NCBI GenBank assembly: GCA_944384855.1
Contig: CALWUY010000050.1
Span: forward strand, 124,001-188,000
Length of the DNA: 64,000 nt
Source of the DNA: an uncultured Clostridia bacterium
GTDB taxonomy: Bacteria > Bacillota > Clostridia > Oscillospirales > Acutalibacteraceae
Reading direction: 5' to 3'
This document shows positions 25,098-34,065 of the stretch, piece by piece (the first letter of the stretch is position 1; the number at the start of each line of letters is the position of its first letter). Below the pieces are notes generated by a model. That model saw only the letters and a program-made list of their open reading frames with translations. It was not told the DNA's origin and searched no databases. The translations under genes and the position numbers were made by a program.

Positions 25098-27449
25098 TCA
25101 TTTTTGCAGGTATAATATTTCGGCTCCGGCTTCAGCCGCAGACTCCTTTATCGAATTATGGCAGGTGAACATAATAATCTGAAATTCGCCGCTGTATTTT
25201 TTCAGAAAATCTACCGCCAGTGACATTCGTTCATCATCGTACTGCGCCAGTGAATCATCAAGCATCAGAGGCAGCGGTTCCTTATCGCCGCACATAAGTT
25301 TTGTTATACCCAGCCTCATGCTGAGATATGCCTGATCTGCGGTGCCGCTGCTCAAATAAGCGATTTCACGGCTGCCGAAATTATCTGTCTGGCTTACATT
25401 AATATCAAATGACTTTGAAATACTCATTTGGCTGTAACGGTTTCCGGTTAGCATCGAAAAAATCTCACCGGCGTTTTTTTCAAGCACAACCCCGTAGCTT
25501 CTGCGTACTTCGCCGAAGCTTTCCCGTAAGGTTTCCATGGCTGTGTCGGCGGCACGGCAAAACCGTTCCTGCGACTCAGCTTTGGATTTCAGCGCGGCAA
25601 GTTCCCTTTTAAGCGATTCGGTTTTGCCTGCTTCTTCAATAAGTCCTTCGGCGGACGCTTTTGCCGCCGCCACGGCAGACATGCTTTCGCTTATATCATT
25701 AAGGCACTTGTCATAATCTGCTTTCATACGGTCAAGGTCTGCTTTAGTGTAGTTAAGTGATTCTCCGTTCAGCTTATCTAATTTTTCCCGGGCTTCTTCA
25801 CAGGTTACGGAACCTATATCGCGGGAGATAAAATTAAGCTGATTTTTAATTTCCTTTTGCTTTGAGGATTTTTGTGATATTTCGTCTGCCGTCTCAAGCA
25901 CCTGCTCAAGAGTATCGGCTTTTTTGTAGCGCGAAACCAGACCAAAAAGCGTCTCAAGAGCGGCGTTTTCTTCACTTTGAAATAAACTCAGTTCTTTTTG
26001 CGCGGTCTCAAGCAGTTCCTGTCTTTGCTGAAGTGCCGTCTCATTGGAAGAGAGCGCGGCGGTTACCGCTTCCAGCTTTACCCGTTTTTCGAAAACCGAA
26101 TTTCTGCTTTGCGCCAGAGAGTTTTCAAGCTTTTGTATCCGCTCTGCCAAGGCGGACTGTTTATCAGCCGCGGCGCGTTCGGCGGAACTTGCCGAAATCA
26201 AAGCTGCCGCTGTCATGCATATAAAAACCGCGTCAGCCGCCGCGGCGCCTACCGCGACGGCGGTAAGGTCAAGAGCAAATGCCAATACCGCGGCAGCGGT
26301 GCAGATAACGGCCAGCAAAAGAAAAATCATCCATAATTTTGATTTTCGGAAATTCCCTTTAAACGCAGGCTGCTCCTTAAGCGACAAAATATGTTTTTCG
26401 GTTTCCGCAATTCCGGCATTAAGGCGGTCAATCTCGGTTGCAAGCATTCGGGCGTTTTCTTCGGTTGCGTCTTCCGGAGGATTAAGCCCGGCGTCAAGGC
26501 TTTTTTCAAGGGTTTTTATTTCCCCTTCCTTTGATTTCCGCTTTAAGGCCGCGTTTTGAACTTTGTTTATACAAAATTTCAGTTTACCTGAATACAGCTC
26601 GTCGGCGTAGCTTCCGTCAGACAGCATAAGTTCCGCGTTTATGCGATCAAGCTCAGATTTAAGCTGCAGAAAATCTCTCAGCTTTTGGGCGTTTACAATG
26701 TCCTGTCCTGAAGCAATAATTTCTTTGAGCCCTGCTGCTTTTTCTTTCATAGCCTCAATTTTCTTTTGGGCGCAGACAATATCCTGCATCCTTCGGTCGA
26801 ATTCCGATTTGTTTTCGGAAATTGTGTTAAGTTGCTGCTCGGTTTCGGAAATACGTTTTACGGTCTTGTCATATTCGCCCGCTCTGCCGCTTTTAGACAT
26901 CAGCGTAAGCTTTGCTTTTTCAAGCCTTGAGTTTACCGTTTCAAAGGAGACGCTTTCATCTCCGGTAAGCGCAAGGTTTGCAAGCCTTGAATTAATTTCT
27001 CCCTCTGCGGCGGTGTCATTTTCCGGGAAACCGAACTGACCTATGAATACGCTGCGCTCAAAGGCGGCTGACGAAAGGCCGAAAAACTTGATCCCGATAT
27101 CCGGCGCGGCAGCCTGCCTTGTACCAAAGTCAAGATCGCAGAGAGTGGCTTTGTCGGTCGAGTTTGAGGAACGGAACTCCCTTTCAAGACGGTAATTTCT
27201 GCCGGCATGTACAAAATCAATACTGCCGGCCATGCGTCCGGCATCCCACGGCGTATATTTTTTTCTTATGTTTTTGGAAATCTGGGACGATCCTTTGTCA
27301 GAACCGTAAAACATCATTTTAATAAATGCCATAACGGTTGATTTCCCGTTTTCGTTCTGTCCGTAAACCGTATTGAATCCGTCTGAAAAATCAAGCCGCA
27401 TATCTTTGATGCCGCCGAAGGCAGCAATATAAAGAGATTTAATCTTCAT
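25098..27449 (-). CDS. YhaN-like AAA/SMC-type ATPase
   Basis: A 783-residue protein of the Rad50/SbcC-like family. Walker A is GQNENGKST near residue 30, the ABC signature is YLSSGTADQAY and Walker B is PLMLDDSLAQYDD near the C-terminus. Between them are long coiled coils broken by two hydrophobic segments (around residues 368-420), the mark of the YhaN branch and not of classical SbcC, suggesting membrane attachment. It overlaps the upstream nuclease gene by 11 bases, so the two are co-translated and probably form an ATPase-nuclease complex acting on DNA ends. Confidence 0.85.
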   Translation of the reverse strand: MKIKSLYIAAFGGIKDMRLDFSDGFNTVYGQNENGKSTVMAFIKMMFYGSDKGSSQISKNIRKKYTPWDAGRMAGSIDFVHAGRNYRLEREFRSSNSTDKATLCDLDFGTRQAAAPDIGIKFFGLSSAAFERSVFIGQFGFPENDTAAEGEINSRLANLALTGDESVSFETVNSRLEKAKLTLMSKSGRAGEYDKTVKRISETEQQLNTISENKSEFDRRMQDIVCAQKKIEAMKEKAAGLKEIIASGQDIVNAQKLRDFLQLKSELDRINAELMLSDGSYADELYSGKLKFCINKVQNAALKRKSKEGEIKTLEKSLDAGLNPPEDATEENARMLATEIDRLNAGIAETEKHILSLKEQPAFKGNFRKSKLWMIFLLLAVICTAAAVLAFALDLTAVAVGAAAADAVFICMTAAALISASSAERAAADKQSALAERIQKLENSLAQSRNSVFEKRVKLEAVTAALSSNETALQQRQELLETAQKELSLFQSEENAALETLFGLVSRYKKADTLEQVLETADEISQKSSKQKEIKNQLNFISRDIGSVTCEEAREKLDKLNGESLNYTKADLDRMKADYDKCLNDISESMSAVAAAKASAEGLIEEAGKTESLKRELAALKSKAESQERFCRAADTAMETLRESFGEVRRSYGVVLEKNAGEIFSMLTGNRYSQMSISKSFDINVSQTDNFGSREIAYLSSGTADQAYLSMRLGITKLMCGDKEPLPLMLDDSLAQYDDERMSLAVDFLKKYSGEFQIIMFTCHNSIKESAAEAGAEILYLQK

Positions 27450-28572
27450 TGTACTTTACCTCCGTGTTAAAGGCTTTTATACCGAGTTTCAGGGCATATT
27501 CAAGGCTGTCTTTACAGGACGGATCCGCATTCTCAATTTTTTGGAGCATTTTTTTCACAAAAATGCCCTTAAGGGTGGGCTCAAGCGCCAATGCCTCATA
27601 ATCGCAGGAAAACTCTGTAGAATCTTTCACCTTTACAAAATAAAGGCGGTCACTGAGCCGGCTTGCTATTTCGGCAGTAATTATTTCAAAGTCTTCCGGT
27701 ATCTCGCCAGTAAGCTCTATTTTATAAAGGTTGTCGGCGTAATTCTCGCCGTATTTTTCTTCCAGCAGACTGACAATTTTACCGCAGATTTCTTCTGCCG
27801 AAAAAACTCCCGTAATATCGATTTTTTCATGTATATGGCTTCGCTTTGCCACAGGTACAAACTGTAAATTGCATTCGCCTTTGCCGATTTCTCCTATGTA
27901 TACGCCCTTTTGGTCAAGCTCGTCAAACCCCTGTCCCTCGGGGCACCCGCAGTAGGCGAAATAGGTTCCCGCGATTTTTCCTATCTCTGTTCTGGCGTGC
28001 ACATGTCCGAGCGCAATATAATCCATTTTGGAGTTCTTTACAAAAGACGGGGTTATCGCGTTGTAGTCGGAACGCAGGTCGCTTTTAAGCTCGCCGTGCT
28101 GTACCAAAAGATTTATATATCCGTTGTCGGGCAGAAGAACATTTAATTTTTCCTCTCCCTTTAAATAAGCGTTTTCAAAGGATCTGCCGAATACATTGAG
28201 TTCCAGGTCGTCAAATACTATACACTCATCCTTTACCCCTAAAACATAAAGGTTGTCGGGCAGGCTGCGCAGCAGAAACGGAGAGCTGCTGTCGAGCGGA
28301 TCGTGATTTCCTGCCGCAAAGACCGTTTTAATCTGAGGAAAAGCGGCGATTTTATCGAAAACCGCGTCTGCAAACCGCGGCTCAACGGTATTGGAATCAA
28401 AAATATCTCCGGCAAGCGCCACAAGGCTGACATTTTCCCTTGCGGCCAGTTCCATGATTTTTTCAAAGGTTATAAGGGTTTCAAAACGCCGTGAATCGGC
28501 GGAATTCCCCAGAAAGCTTTCAGCGGCGCCGATATGTATGTCCGCTGTATGTAAAATTTTAACTTTTTTCAT
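27439..28572 (-). CDS. YhaO/SbcD-like metallophosphoesterase DNA nuclease
   Basis: A 377-residue Mre11-type nuclease. The phosphoesterase motifs are all present: HTADIHIGA, LAGDIFDS, AAGNHDPLD, VQHGEL and LGHVHAR. These hold two Mn ions for 3'-5' exonuclease and endonuclease action. It is first in a two-gene operon with the YhaN-like ATPase, like Mre11-Rad50. It starts divergently from the YerC-type regulator with about 170 bases between them. Confidence 0.9.
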   Translation of the reverse strand: MKKVKILHTADIHIGAAESFLGNSADSRRFETLITFEKIMELAARENVSLVALAGDIFDSNTVEPRFADAVFDKIAAFPQIKTVFAAGNHDPLDSSSPFLLRSLPDNLYVLGVKDECIVFDDLELNVFGRSFENAYLKGEEKLNVLLPDNGYINLLVQHGELKSDLRSDYNAITPSFVKNSKMDYIALGHVHARTEIGKIAGTYFAYCGCPEGQGFDELDQKGVYIGEIGKGECNLQFVPVAKRSHIHEKIDITGVFSAEEICGKIVSLLEEKYGENYADNLYKIELTGEIPEDFEIITAEIASRLSDRLYFVKVKDSTEFSCDYEALALEPTLKGIFVKKMLQKIENADPSCKDSLEYALKLGIKAFNTEVKYNED

Positions 28573-28686
28573 ATTAGTATTCCTCTCAAAGATAGCTACC
28601 TGTAAATTCTAACATTTTTAAAGCGAGTAGTCAATAATCAACGGCGGGTAGAAATATTTTTTTACGCTTCATACGGTTAGCGGCGA

Positions 28687-28715
28687 TTGACTTCAGCGCT
28701 TTTATGTGTTAAAAT
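28687..28715 (+). promoter_or_regulatory. promoter of the YerC-like regulator gene
   Basis: TTGACT (28687-28692), a 17-base spacer and TAAAAT (28710-28715) with an extended TG two bases upstream, 29 bases before the ATG. Confidence 0.7.
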
Positions 28716-28743
28716 GAAAAAAATTATTCAAGAGGTAACCGTT

Positions 28744-29013
28744 ATGCAGAAAAATGATTTTACCGACCAATTTTTCGAGGCTATTCTCACACTGAAAACC
28801 AAAGAGGAATGCCGAAGATTTTTCAGTGATGCCTGTACCCCTAAAGAAATAGATACCATAGCCCAGCGTTTTGCGGTGGCAAAAATGCTGAATGACAAGA
28901 AAGTATACAATGAAATCGTGGAAAAGACCGGAGCGAGCACCGCTACAATAAGCCGTGTGAGCAGGGCGATAAACGAAGGTTTTCAGACGGCGTTTGAAAG
29001 GCTGAAAAAGTAA
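28744..29013 (+). CDS. YerC/YecD family TrpR-related DNA-binding protein
   Basis: An 89-residue protein with the TrpR-superfamily helix-turn-helix: FFSDACTPKEIDTIAQRF followed by VEKTGASTATISRVSRAI as recognition helix. The YerC/YecD branch is widespread in Firmicutes, and its ligand and targets are poorly defined. ATG 28744 is chosen because AGAGGT sits at proper spacing; an earlier ATG-less extension lies over the promoter. The stop codon overlaps the next start (TAATG), so the methyltransferase is translationally coupled. Confidence 0.9.
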   Translation: MQKNDFTDQFFEAILTLKTKEECRRFFSDACTPKEIDTIAQRFAVAKMLNDKKVYNEIVEKTGASTATISRVSRAINEGFQTAFERLKK

Positions 29014-29759
29014 TGGGAGGTTACGGAAGATTCGCTCAGGTATATGACTGTCTTATGAAAGACGCTCAGTATAAAAAGCGTACATCGTATCTTTTGAGGC
29101 TTTTTAAAAAGCACGGAAAGGTTCCGGAACTTTTACTTGATCTGGCCTGCGGAACGGGCGGTTTTTCAAATGAAATGGCTCTGAGAGGCATAGAGGTTAT
29201 AGGTGTGGATATGTCGGAGGAGATGCTTGCCGCGGCGAGAGAAAATTCAGCAGAGAGCGGTACGGATGTGCTGTATCTTTGTCAGAAGGCACAGGAGCTT
29301 GATCTTTACGGCACGGTTGACGGTGCGATATGCTGTCTTGACAGCATAAATCATATTACTGATATTAAAGCTCTGAGCAAAGCATTTGACAGAGTTTCGC
29401 TTTTTCTGGAGCCTGGATGTCTGTTTATATTTGATGTCAATACGCTTTACAAACACGAGGAGATATTGGGAGATAACACTTTTGTGATTGAGCAGGACAA
29501 TGTATACTGTGTATGGCGCAACAGATATAACAGGGAAAGACAGATTACCGAAATGGCGCTTGATTTCTTTGTTGAGGACAGCGAGGGTATGTACAGGCGT
29601 TTCAGCGAAGATATAGAGGAGCGGGTATACAGTGACAGCCGGCTTTATGAGCTGCTTGAAAAAAGCGGATTTTCGGTTGAGGCGGTTTACGGGGATCTGA
29701 CTGAGGAAGAGCCCGACGGTACCTGTCAGCGCAAGATTTTTGTCGCGAAGAAAATATAG
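29013..29759 (+). CDS. class I SAM-dependent methyltransferase
   Basis: A 248-residue methyltransferase with the SAM-binding motif LLDLACGTGGFS near residue 43, motif II-like GVDMSEEMLAAAR and the post-motif CCLDSINH. The substrate is unknown; the general build matches small-molecule or ubiquinone/biotin-type methyltransferases. It overlaps the YerC-like gene by one base and ends before two hairpins. Confidence 0.85.
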   Translation: MGGYGRFAQVYDCLMKDAQYKKRTSYLLRLFKKHGKVPELLLDLACGTGGFSNEMALRGIEVIGVDMSEEMLAAARENSAESGTDVLYLCQKAQELDLYGTVDGAICCLDSINHITDIKALSKAFDRVSLFLEPGCLFIFDVNTLYKHEEILGDNTFVIEQDNVYCVWRNRYNRERQITEMALDFFVEDSEGMYRRFSEDIEERVYSDSRLYELLEKSGFSVEAVYGDLTEEEPDGTCQRKIFVAKKI

Positions 29760-29810
29760 TTCAATGACTTACAGACTGTTACGTTTTGTAAGTCGATAAT
29801 CGGAAAAATC

Positions 29811-29866
29811 ATAAACGCTCTCCAGCGAAAGTCATCATACTTTCGCGGGAGAGCGTTTATTTGAAA
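29811..29866. terminator. strong bidirectional terminator
   Basis: ATAAACGCTCTCC pairs with GGAGAGCGTTTAT (29811-29823 with 29848-29860), and after one mismatch GCGAAAGT pairs with ACTTTCGC; TTTATTTG follows. It separates two convergent genes. A weaker stem, GACTTACA with TGTAAGTC, lies just upstream at 29766-29794. Confidence 0.9.
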
Positions 29867-29901
29867 ACAAGATTCCGGGAATACGGCAAGCAGTCAGCAA
29901 G

Positions 29902-31821
29902 CTAATCTGAAATAAACAGCGTGGCGGCGTCCCAGCCTCTTTGGAATCCCGGCAGAGTGAGTATATAGTCTTCACCCTTTATTTCGGGGGTTATTTGTTT
30001 TTCGAAAAATGCGTTTCGGTAAACGAAACGGTTGCCGGAGGGATTTCTGACGGTAAGAATCAGGTCTTCGGTATCGGCGATGGAAATATTTACAAGAGTC
30101 ACACAGGCTGTCTTAAGACTGCGGTCGGTACGCGGGATAACGGTTACCTGTTCGGCAGAATTGAGTATTGCCGGAAGCTTTCCGCCGCAGATTTCGTCGG
30201 CAGCCGATATAACCTGCCGGCGTTTGTCGCTGCTTATTATGTGATGCCACAGTCCGTAGCCGAAGACCGCCCATTTCGCGGTACCCAGATCAATAACGGC
30301 ATTTGCCGTACCTAAGCGGCTGTCAAACCGGTACAAATAACTTATCGGTTTGATATCGCCTTTTATGATGTACGGGTCAAGCTGACTGTCACAGAAGGAA
30401 ATCTGCCATTTGCTGTCGCCGAAAATTTCCGTAAGACTGCCGCTCTCTGTTTTTTCAACCGATACGTTTATATTTAAAAGACCCCGGTTTAAAATCTGCT
30501 CCAATACCGAAGCGTCGGTTATAACGGGACGGCCGAACAGGGATTTTATTTCCTCGTTATTCAGAGTATTCAATATTTCTTTTGTCAGCACAAGCACTTG
30601 GGCGCTGTCGGTTTCGTGATACTCCGCAAGTCCTATTTTTGTCAGCGGCGTACCGTAAAACGCGGGTATGCCGGCATAATCAAAGGGTTTTTCGCATTTG
30701 AGGCTGCGTCCGGGTTTTACTATGCCTACACCTGCGGAGGAAGTGAATTTGCTGTACTGTATCAGTTTTCCCCAGTAACCCCGGTAATCTGAAAACCCTT
30801 TAAGCATGCGGCTGAAAAATTCCATTTTTTCATAATCGTTCATCAGAACGGCATAGCTTACCCCGGTAAATCCGTAGGCTAAGGAAAGCGTCGTTTCAAG
30901 CATTGTACCGTAAATGGATTTTCCAAACGTAACATCCGGCAGATTTTCTATTTCGGGGATGTTGTATTCAACATACTCCGGAAGAGTGCTGTTAGCGTAA
31001 GACATAAAAATTTGTTTATTGAGAAGCTCAAACGGATTTTTGTCGTCGTAAACTCCTCCTCCCGGTCTGCATACGGGAGGTTTGCCGCTGTGGAGGCGGA
31101 AAGCGTCAAAAATATACCTGAAACTGCCGCGGGTGTAATTGTCTATTACCGCGTACTGTAAGCCCATCTGGCTTTCGGGAGAAACGGACATAACCGCGTC
31201 GGTGATGAAACCGGCGAAAGACGCCAGATTGTCACATACAAAGTCGGTATAACGCTCTCTCCATACAATATCACCGAAGTTTATTTCATTTACAAGTTCT
31301 TCCCTTGAAAAATGCGTGCCGTATTTACCGTTGAAACGGCTTATGCAGTTATCACAGAAACATCCGTAGTTTACGGGGAAATGGTTGGTAGGGCGCAGGT
31401 CGTCATCTACCCATACTCTTCCGGGCTTTACCGCGCAGTAGCATTTAATCATTTCGGCGGTATATTTTCTGAAGTTTTCTCCGTTCCAGCAAAAGCAGTA
31501 TTCCGCTTCTGTACCGTCAAAACCTACCATTTTTTCAAAACCGCAGACATCTTTAGCCGAACAGTCTTTTGCTTTCATATACTCGCCGTGGCCTATGGTA
31601 TTGGATATCTGAAGGTCCACCCGTATTCCGGCGTCGCGGTACAGTTTCGCCGTCTGACAGATTTTTTTCGCGTTTTCTCTGTGTACCTCTAAATCCGGGT
31701 ATCCGTATTCGGTGGAAAACCATACGGCGTCGCAGCATCCGGGATATTTTTTTATCTCGTTTATCAGTTCTTGTGAAACCTCATGTCGGTTATGGTGACT
31801 GCCCAATCTGATATTTATCAT
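29902..31821 (-). CDS. TIM-barrel glycoside hydrolase-like protein, family not identified
   Basis: A 639-residue cytoplasmic protein without signal peptide. The barrel includes CDAVWFSTEYGYPDLEVH, the acidic VWVDDDLRPTNHFP, a Cys-rich GCFCDNCISRFNGKYG pair that could bind metal, and PESQMGLQYAVID. A mixed alpha/beta domain and a C-terminal beta domain follow, as in GH42-like or trimeric beta-galactosidase-like proteins. The start is supported by GGAGGAG before the ATG. The substrate is unknown; its organisation is like that of the GHL6-like gene about 5 kb away, but the two share no obvious sequence. Confidence 0.6.
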   Translation of the reverse strand: MINIRLGSHHNRHEVSQELINEIKKYPGCCDAVWFSTEYGYPDLEVHRENAKKICQTAKLYRDAGIRVDLQISNTIGHGEYMKAKDCSAKDVCGFEKMVGFDGTEAEYCFCWNGENFRKYTAEMIKCYCAVKPGRVWVDDDLRPTNHFPVNYGCFCDNCISRFNGKYGTHFSREELVNEINFGDIVWRERYTDFVCDNLASFAGFITDAVMSVSPESQMGLQYAVIDNYTRGSFRYIFDAFRLHSGKPPVCRPGGGVYDDKNPFELLNKQIFMSYANSTLPEYVEYNIPEIENLPDVTFGKSIYGTMLETTLSLAYGFTGVSYAVLMNDYEKMEFFSRMLKGFSDYRGYWGKLIQYSKFTSSAGVGIVKPGRSLKCEKPFDYAGIPAFYGTPLTKIGLAEYHETDSAQVLVLTKEILNTLNNEEIKSLFGRPVITDASVLEQILNRGLLNINVSVEKTESGSLTEIFGDSKWQISFCDSQLDPYIIKGDIKPISYLYRFDSRLGTANAVIDLGTAKWAVFGYGLWHHIISSDKRRQVISAADEICGGKLPAILNSAEQVTVIPRTDRSLKTACVTLVNISIADTEDLILTVRNPSGNRFVYRNAFFEKQITPEIKGEDYILTLPGFQRGWDAATLFISD

Positions 31822-31898
31822 TATAAATCTCCTCCGGATTTACTCAAATTCAGTTTAATTATACCAAAACATATTTTGCTGTCAATAAGACATTTTAA

Positions 31899-31927
31899 AA
31901 AATAAAGGTTCTCTTTCAAGAGAACCT
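31899..31927 (-). terminator. terminator of the trmO transcript
   Basis: AGGTTCTCTT pairs with AAGAGAACCT (31906-31915, 31918-31927). Read on the minus strand it is followed by TTTATTTTTT, so it ends the minus-strand trmO operon. Confidence 0.8.
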
Positions 31928-31996
31928 AAGACTGTCAGAAAAATTATTTTTTATTTCACGGCGCCGCGCTGGTTTTTCCGATGTACATTAATCTGT

Positions 31997-32686
31997 TTAT
32001 AACGGGTCTGCCGATATCACATAAAGGCGGTTTTCCTCTACCCTGAACTTTATTCTTCGCTTTGAAAATTCAAAGCTGTATATCCGCTGAGGGTCTTTCT
32101 GATAAGCGGGCCGCGGGTCTGACGCGAGTATTTTTTTAAGCGGTTCACAAATATCGGCGCCTAATTCGCAGGCGATACTGTCCGGCATCATTACTTCCAG
32201 CCTGTCGCCGTAAACCTCTGATGAAAAACCTCCGGCGGCGTCCGGGCGGCAGTCGGTATAAGGTATGTACGGCTTGATATCGTATACCGGTGTACCGTCG
32301 AGCATATCGGCTCCGGATATCTCCAAAACCGTTCCGCTGTCTTCGGTGCTTATTACCCTTTCGAGTTTTACGCAGGAGAGTCCTATCGGATTAGGCCTGA
32401 AAGGCGAACGGGTGGCGAATACACCTATCCGCTTGTTTCCGCCCAGCCTCGGCGGGCGCACCGTGGCGCAGTATTTATGACTGCCGTTTTCGGAAAACTT
32501 CCATAAAATCCAGAGATGACTGTATTCTTCGATCCCCCTCAGTGATTCGGGATTGCGGAAATGGGGAAGGAAAACTATTCGGGATTTAAGCTCAGGCACT
32601 AAACCGCTTTGCCTCGGAATTCCGAATTTGCCGGTAAAATCCGACTTTACCGTTGCGATGATATCTAAGGGAATATTATCCTTCAT
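31997..32686 (-). CDS. trmO: tRNA (t6A37) N6-methyltransferase, TrmO/TsaA family
   Basis: Uses SAM to methylate threonylcarbamoyl-adenosine at position 37 of some tRNAs. The 229-residue protein shows the family's beta-barrel hallmarks RGIEEYSHLWILW and GVFATRSPFRPNPIGLS, both highly conserved in TsaA/VirR-like proteins, plus a C-terminal extension. It overlaps the upstream membrane-protein gene by 11 bases and is translated with it. Confidence 0.92.
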   Translation of the reverse strand: MKDNIPLDIIATVKSDFTGKFGIPRQSGLVPELKSRIVFLPHFRNPESLRGIEEYSHLWILWKFSENGSHKYCATVRPPRLGGNKRIGVFATRSPFRPNPIGLSCVKLERVISTEDSGTVLEISGADMLDGTPVYDIKPYIPYTDCRPDAAGGFSSEVYGDRLEVMMPDSIACELGADICEPLKKILASDPRPAYQKDPQRIYSFEFSKRRIKFRVEENRLYVISADPL

Positions 32687-33332
32687 CCTCAGTCTCTTCC
32701 GCCGTTTCGTCAGTATCGACTACAATCTGTGATTTATTGTACGGGCTGTATCGCTTTAAGAACTCGTCCCACTGCTCATCTGTCATTTTATCAGCCTCAG
32801 AATCCTTAAAATTATACATATTGTAGAGATTTTCGGTAACCTTTACATACATGCGGTTGGTTTTGATTTCCGCTCTTACCGTTATCACCGTCATGATTAT
32901 CATCAGGATACTCATTATCGCGAGCGGAATGAGGTGACGGAAATAAAAGGAAGTTTTAAGGCTTAAAAATCCGAAATCGTCATGCAGGTTTCCGGCAAAA
33001 TGGAATATAAGAAAGAGCGAAGATACCACATTCAGCAGCGCGTCGGCAATATATATTTTGAATGCGTTGAGTATGAGGCTGACAATAATGGTAACAGAGC
33101 ATACCGATACGGTTATTACCCGGTTTAACATCGTACCGGAAGCTTCGGTGCCCGAGTAAACAAGCAGATTTCCCAAAATGTAAAAAAGGTTTATTATCAG
33201 CGCCCAGGCGGTGGTTATAAAGCAAAGCACTTTTATCACCTTATACTGATAACTGTCCCTGTCAAGATATTTTATACCTCTTTTGAATTCGATTTCGCGT
33301 ACTCTTTGAAGTACACCGTCATATTTTTTCAT
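32676..33332 (-). CDS. four-helix membrane protein of unknown function
   Basis: About 218 residues with four membrane segments between residues 35 and 150 and a charged C-terminus (MTDEQWDEFLKRYSPYNKS). ATG 33332 follows AAAGGTG at good spacing; the longer frame to 33395 begins without one. No family recognised. It is the first gene of a two-gene unit with trmO. Confidence 0.65.
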   Translation of the reverse strand: MKKYDGVLQRVREIEFKRGIKYLDRDSYQYKVIKVLCFITTAWALIINLFYILGNLLVYSGTEASGTMLNRVITVSVCSVTIIVSLILNAFKIYIADALLNVVSSLFLIFHFAGNLHDDFGFLSLKTSFYFRHLIPLAIMSILMIIMTVITVRAEIKTNRMYVKVTENLYNMYNFKDSEADKMTDEQWDEFLKRYSPYNKSQIVVDTDETAEETEDEG

Positions 33333-33433
33333 ACTAACACCTTTATTGCAGAAAAGTTTTACAATAATTATAACTTCAAAATCCGTTCTTGACAAGTATT
33401 TTTAAACATTTATAATTAATTAAGGTGATTTTT

Positions 33434-33937
33434 ATGATAATTAATGTTGTAATGGTTGAACCGGAAATCCCGCAAAACACCGGCAACGTGGCGAGAACCT
33501 GCGCCGCTACGGGAGCAAGACTTCATCTGGTAGGGCCTATGGGGTTTACGGTAGACGATAAAAAGCTTAAACGCGCCGGACTTGATTACTGGCATTTTCT
33601 TGATATTTCCTATTATGACAACTTAAATCAGTTTTTTGAGAAAAACAGCGGAGAATTTTTCTTTTTCACGACAAAGGCGCGGCATACATATACCGAAGTA
33701 AAATATCCCGACAACTGTTATCTGTTTTTCGGCAAGGAAACAAAGGGACTCCCTGAGGAACTTCTTATCAAAAATCCCGACAGGTGCGTCAGGATCCCTA
33801 TGCAGCACGATATACGCAGCCTTAACCTTTCAAACTCGGTGGCGATAGCCGTGTATGAAACTCTGCGTCAGTGGGATTATCCGCAGCTTGAAAATTTCGG
33901 ACAGTTGCATAATTATAAGTGGTCCGACATTATATAA
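33434..33937 (+). CDS. trmL: tRNA (cytidine/uridine-34 2'-O)-methyltransferase
   Basis: A 167-residue SPOUT enzyme that methylates the wobble ribose of tRNA-Leu. It shows the trefoil-knot motifs: VEPEIPQNTGNVARTCAA near the N-terminus, YLFFGKETKGLPEEL and RIPMQHDIRSLNLSNSVAI. ATG 33434 is chosen for AAGGTG 5-10 bases upstream; a GTG at 33425 lies inside that site. It is a short stand-alone gene upstream of the glycolytic operon. Confidence 0.93.
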   Translation: MIINVVMVEPEIPQNTGNVARTCAATGARLHLVGPMGFTVDDKKLKRAGLDYWHFLDISYYDNLNQFFEKNSGEFFFFTTKARHTYTEVKYPDNCYLFFGKETKGLPEELLIKNPDRCVRIPMQHDIRSLNLSNSVAIAVYETLRQWDYPQLENFGQLHNYKWSDII

Positions 33938-33964
33938 TTCTACAAACAATATATAAAATTTTTG

Positions 33965-33992
33965 TTGAAAAATGCTCAGAATGTGGTAAAAT
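33965..33992 (+). promoter_or_regulatory. promoter of the pgk-tpiA-gpmI operon
   Basis: TTGAAA (33965-33970), a 16-base spacer and TAAAAT (33987-33992), with about 65 bases of leader that contains a small stem (GGCGGAAT with ATTCCGTC). Confidence 0.6.
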
Positions 33993-34065
33993 AAAAGTGT
34001 ATGGCGGAATGTGATTCCGTCGGTGCGGTCATAAATTGATAATGTTTTGAAAGGATGTTTACTCA

